Part shown: positions 62,421 to 64,000 of the stretch, piece after piece
Layout of the letters: every line of letters starts with the position of its first letter
Position numbering within the stretch: position 1 is the first letter of the stretch
Assembly (NCBI GenBank): GCA_963756575.1
Contig: CAVWOM010000008.1
Coordinates: 620,001 to 684,000, forward strand
Length of the DNA: 64,000 nt
Direction: 5' to 3'
Source of the DNA: Palsa-504 sp963756575
GTDB lineage: Bacteria > Actinomycetota > Actinomycetes > Streptosporangiales > Streptosporangiaceae
The notes under the pieces: generated by a model
Seen by the model: only the letters and a program-made list of their open reading frames with translations
What the model was told of the DNA's origin: nothing
Database searches by the model: none
Translations under genes and position numbers: made by a program

Positions 62421-64000
62421 CTAGCGGCTGGCGGTCCCCGCCGATGCCGTCTGGGCCGAGGCCGCGCTGAAGGTGTTGAGGAACTGATCGCGGAAGGCGT
62501 CCATGGGCTCGAGCGGAGCGCTGAGGTTGGGCATCAGCCCGTTCTGCCAGTGCCAGGAGGACATCTGCTCGAGCACCGAAGGGGTGCGGGTGACGATCGA
62601 GACCGGCACGTTGTGATCAGCTCCGGAGCCTGAGACGGCGGTGTGGGGCTGGTGATCGCCCATGAAGATGAGCACGAGGTTCGGGTCGTTCAGCTCGGTG
62701 ACCCATGAGGTGAGGGCCGTCAGTGAGTACTGGATCGACTGACCGTAGAACTGCTTGACGGTGTTCTGGTTGCGCCAGACCGTGGTCGAGTCTTCGCTCT
62801 GCGCGGGCTGCGGGTCGAATATCGAGCCGTTACCGACCTTGTTCCAGGGCACCATGGTCGGCAGCGGGGCCCAGGGGATGTGCGAGGAGGTCGTGTCGAT
62901 CTCGGCGAACACGGGCTTGTGGCCGGGCTTGAGCTCGTTCCGCTGGAACGCGGCGAAGGTGTACTGGTCGGGCATCTGGGAGTAGCTGAACTTGGGGCCC
63001 CGGTAGCCGACGTTCTTCTGGTTGTAGAGCTGGTCGTAGTGGTAAAAGGTCGTGCCGGGCTTCCAGTTCGGGTTGTCGGTCGGGTCGTCGGCGACCGTGT
63101 GCCACCCGGCCTCGGAGAAGGCGTCGCTGAGGGTGTACCGCTGGCTGTCGAGAAGCTCGTTGTAGCGCTGGTTGCTGTTGACCCACAGCCCCGACTGCAG
63201 GGTGGAGTGGGCCAGCCAGCTGATGCCGCCGAAGGTCGGGGAGGTGAGCCAGGCGCTCTGGGTGGACCAGCCGGCCCGGGTCAGCATGCCGTTCTGCTTG
63301 CCCAGGACGGCGTCGACGCCCGGCGCGAAGCTCGAACCCCGGACGGCGACCTGCCCGTAGCTTTCGACGAAGACGATCAGGACGTCCTTGCCGCGCAATC
63401 CGGTCAGCAGGTCCGAAGCGGGGATGGTGGCCTCGGGGTCGGGGCTGCGGGTGGCCGCCGTGAAACGACGCGGGTCGCTGAGCGCCGACTGGAAGGCGTG
63501 CACCTGCGAGACGGCCAGCCCGGTGGCGCTGGTCGAGGCGACCGGAGCCCCCGCGGCGGCCTGCAGGGACAGGCCCGCGGACAGCGCCCAGACGGCGGTG
63601 ACGGCGATCAGGCCGCGAAGGGCGCCGCGGCGGTGCCGGGCGGCCACGGCGGTGACGTGGATCGTGGCCGTGGTGATGGCGACGACGAGCAGGGCGATAC
63701 CGACCCAGATCGCGACGAGCACGACGTTGGTGAGCGCGGTGCCGATGGCGTCGCGGACCACGCCCGCGGCCGGCCTGATGCTGCCCCAGTCGCTCAGCGG
63801 GTTGAACGGCCGGTTGAGCTCCTCCCACACCGCGATGTTGAGGATCTTGTCGAGGGTGAGCACGCTGAGCAGAAGGCCGGCGATGGTGGCCACGATCCGT
63901 CGCGGCCACAGCGGCAGCACCAGCGCGACAGCCACCAGGACCAGCGCTTCCACCGGGATGCGGGCGAAGGCGCCGAGGCTGAAATCCCAGGAGCGGTCGG
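62421..64000 (-). CDS. Lipoteichoic acid synthase-like sulfatase-fold membrane protein, 5' end outside the window
   Basis: At least 526 residues are visible. N-terminal membrane helices (VLVAVALVLPLWPRRIVAT and three more) are followed by an extracellular alkaline-phosphatase/sulfatase fold with VLIVFVESYGQVAVRG, SHIPWAPLPTM and LVLIFMGDHQPHTA. Members transfer phosphoglycerol or phosphoethanolamine to wall polymers and lipids. The frame is still open at base 64000 (reading DFSLGAFARIPVEALVLV), so the gene begins to the right. Confidence 0.87.
   Translation of the reverse strand, partial: DRSWDFSLGAFARIPVEALVLVAVALVLPLWPRRIVATIAGLLLSVLTLDKILNIAVWEELNRPFNPLSDWGSIRPAAGVVRDAIGTALTNVVLVAIWVGIALLVVAITTATIHVTAVAARHRRGALRGLIAVTAVWALSAGLSLQAAAGAPVASTSATGLAVSQVHAFQSALSDPRRFTAATRSPDPEATIPASDLLTGLRGKDVLIVFVESYGQVAVRGSSFAPGVDAVLGKQNGMLTRAGWSTQSAWLTSPTFGGISWLAHSTLQSGLWVNSNQRYNELLDSQRYTLSDAFSEAGWHTVADDPTDNPNWKPGTTFYHYDQLYNQKNVGYRGPKFSYSQMPDQYTFAAFQRNELKPGHKPVFAEIDTTSSHIPWAPLPTMVPWNKVGNGSIFDPQPAQSEDSTTVWRNQNTVKQFYGQSIQYSLTALTSWVTELNDPNLVLIFMGDHQPHTAVSGSGADHNVPVSIVTRTPSVLEQMSSWHWQNGLMPNLSAPLEPMDAFRDQFLNTFSAASAQTASAGTASR

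Noticed and set aside
1..64000. Insertion sequence, prophage or integrative element as cause of the truncated genes
   Set aside because: No transposase, integrase, terminal inverted repeats or target duplications were found at any of the junctions.

Overview
The window is high-GC DNA with frequent GTG starts, tight ATGA/TGATG gene overlaps and actinomycete-specific families: DUF397 next to an XRE/DUF5753 regulator, a DUF574 methyltransferase, a mycothiol-type maleylpyruvate isomerase family protein and many single-component regulators. It is best read as part of the chromosome of a soil- or plant-associated actinomycete of Streptosporangiales/Streptomycetales type; the genus cannot be fixed from sequence alone. 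I found no rRNA, tRNA, CRISPR array, transposase or phage module.

Layout. 0-5 kb: a GntR-ABC exporter operon, then a MarR-MFS pair with three spaced copies of the same operator. 5-17 kb: short metabolic and regulatory genes (acetolactate synthase-like enzyme, SDR, LysR, cold-shock protein, DivIVA-like protein, sulfite oxidase-like enzyme), mixed with genes that have lost an end. 17-37 kb: a single minus-strand catabolic locus with a five-component peptide/oligosaccharide-type ABC importer followed by a DUF5060 hydrolase, GH78, GH3, a rhamnulose-phosphate aldolase fragment, a second GH3, GH43 and GH42, facing a LacI regulator. 37-40 kb: a WhiJ-like trio (DUF397, XRE/DUF5753, HATPase) with matching inverted repeats, then a CDF transporter fragment. 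40-45.5 kb: split transketolase, FGGY kinase, TIM-barrel isomerase and SorC regulator, an arrangement matching the D-apiose pathway. 45.5-50 kb: small genes and two gene relics. 50-54.7 kb: a large P-loop/TPR protein with a 126-bp internal DNA repeat, and a DUF574 methyltransferase. 54.8-64 kb: glycosyltransferase, DNA glycosylase, DUF3253, LigT-like, YaaA, APH-like kinase, two histidine phosphatases, an MDR dehydrogenase with a PTPS-like protein, and an LTA synthase-like membrane protein running off the right edge.

How the genes fit together. The 17-37 kb locus would take up oligosaccharides bearing rhamnose, galactose, arabinose/xylose and glucose (pectic rhamnogalacturonan side chains or plant glycosides) and trim them. 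The 40-45.5 kb operon would feed a branched or unusual pentose, plausibly apiose from the same plant walls, into the pentose-phosphate pool.

Sequence quality matters. Six otherwise well-conserved genes between 25 and 55 kb carry eight frame breaks, and every one is repaired by removing a single base. In addition, about six genes lack a block at one end. The one-sided insertions look like base-calling errors rather than biology; the block losses could be real deletions or mis-assembly.
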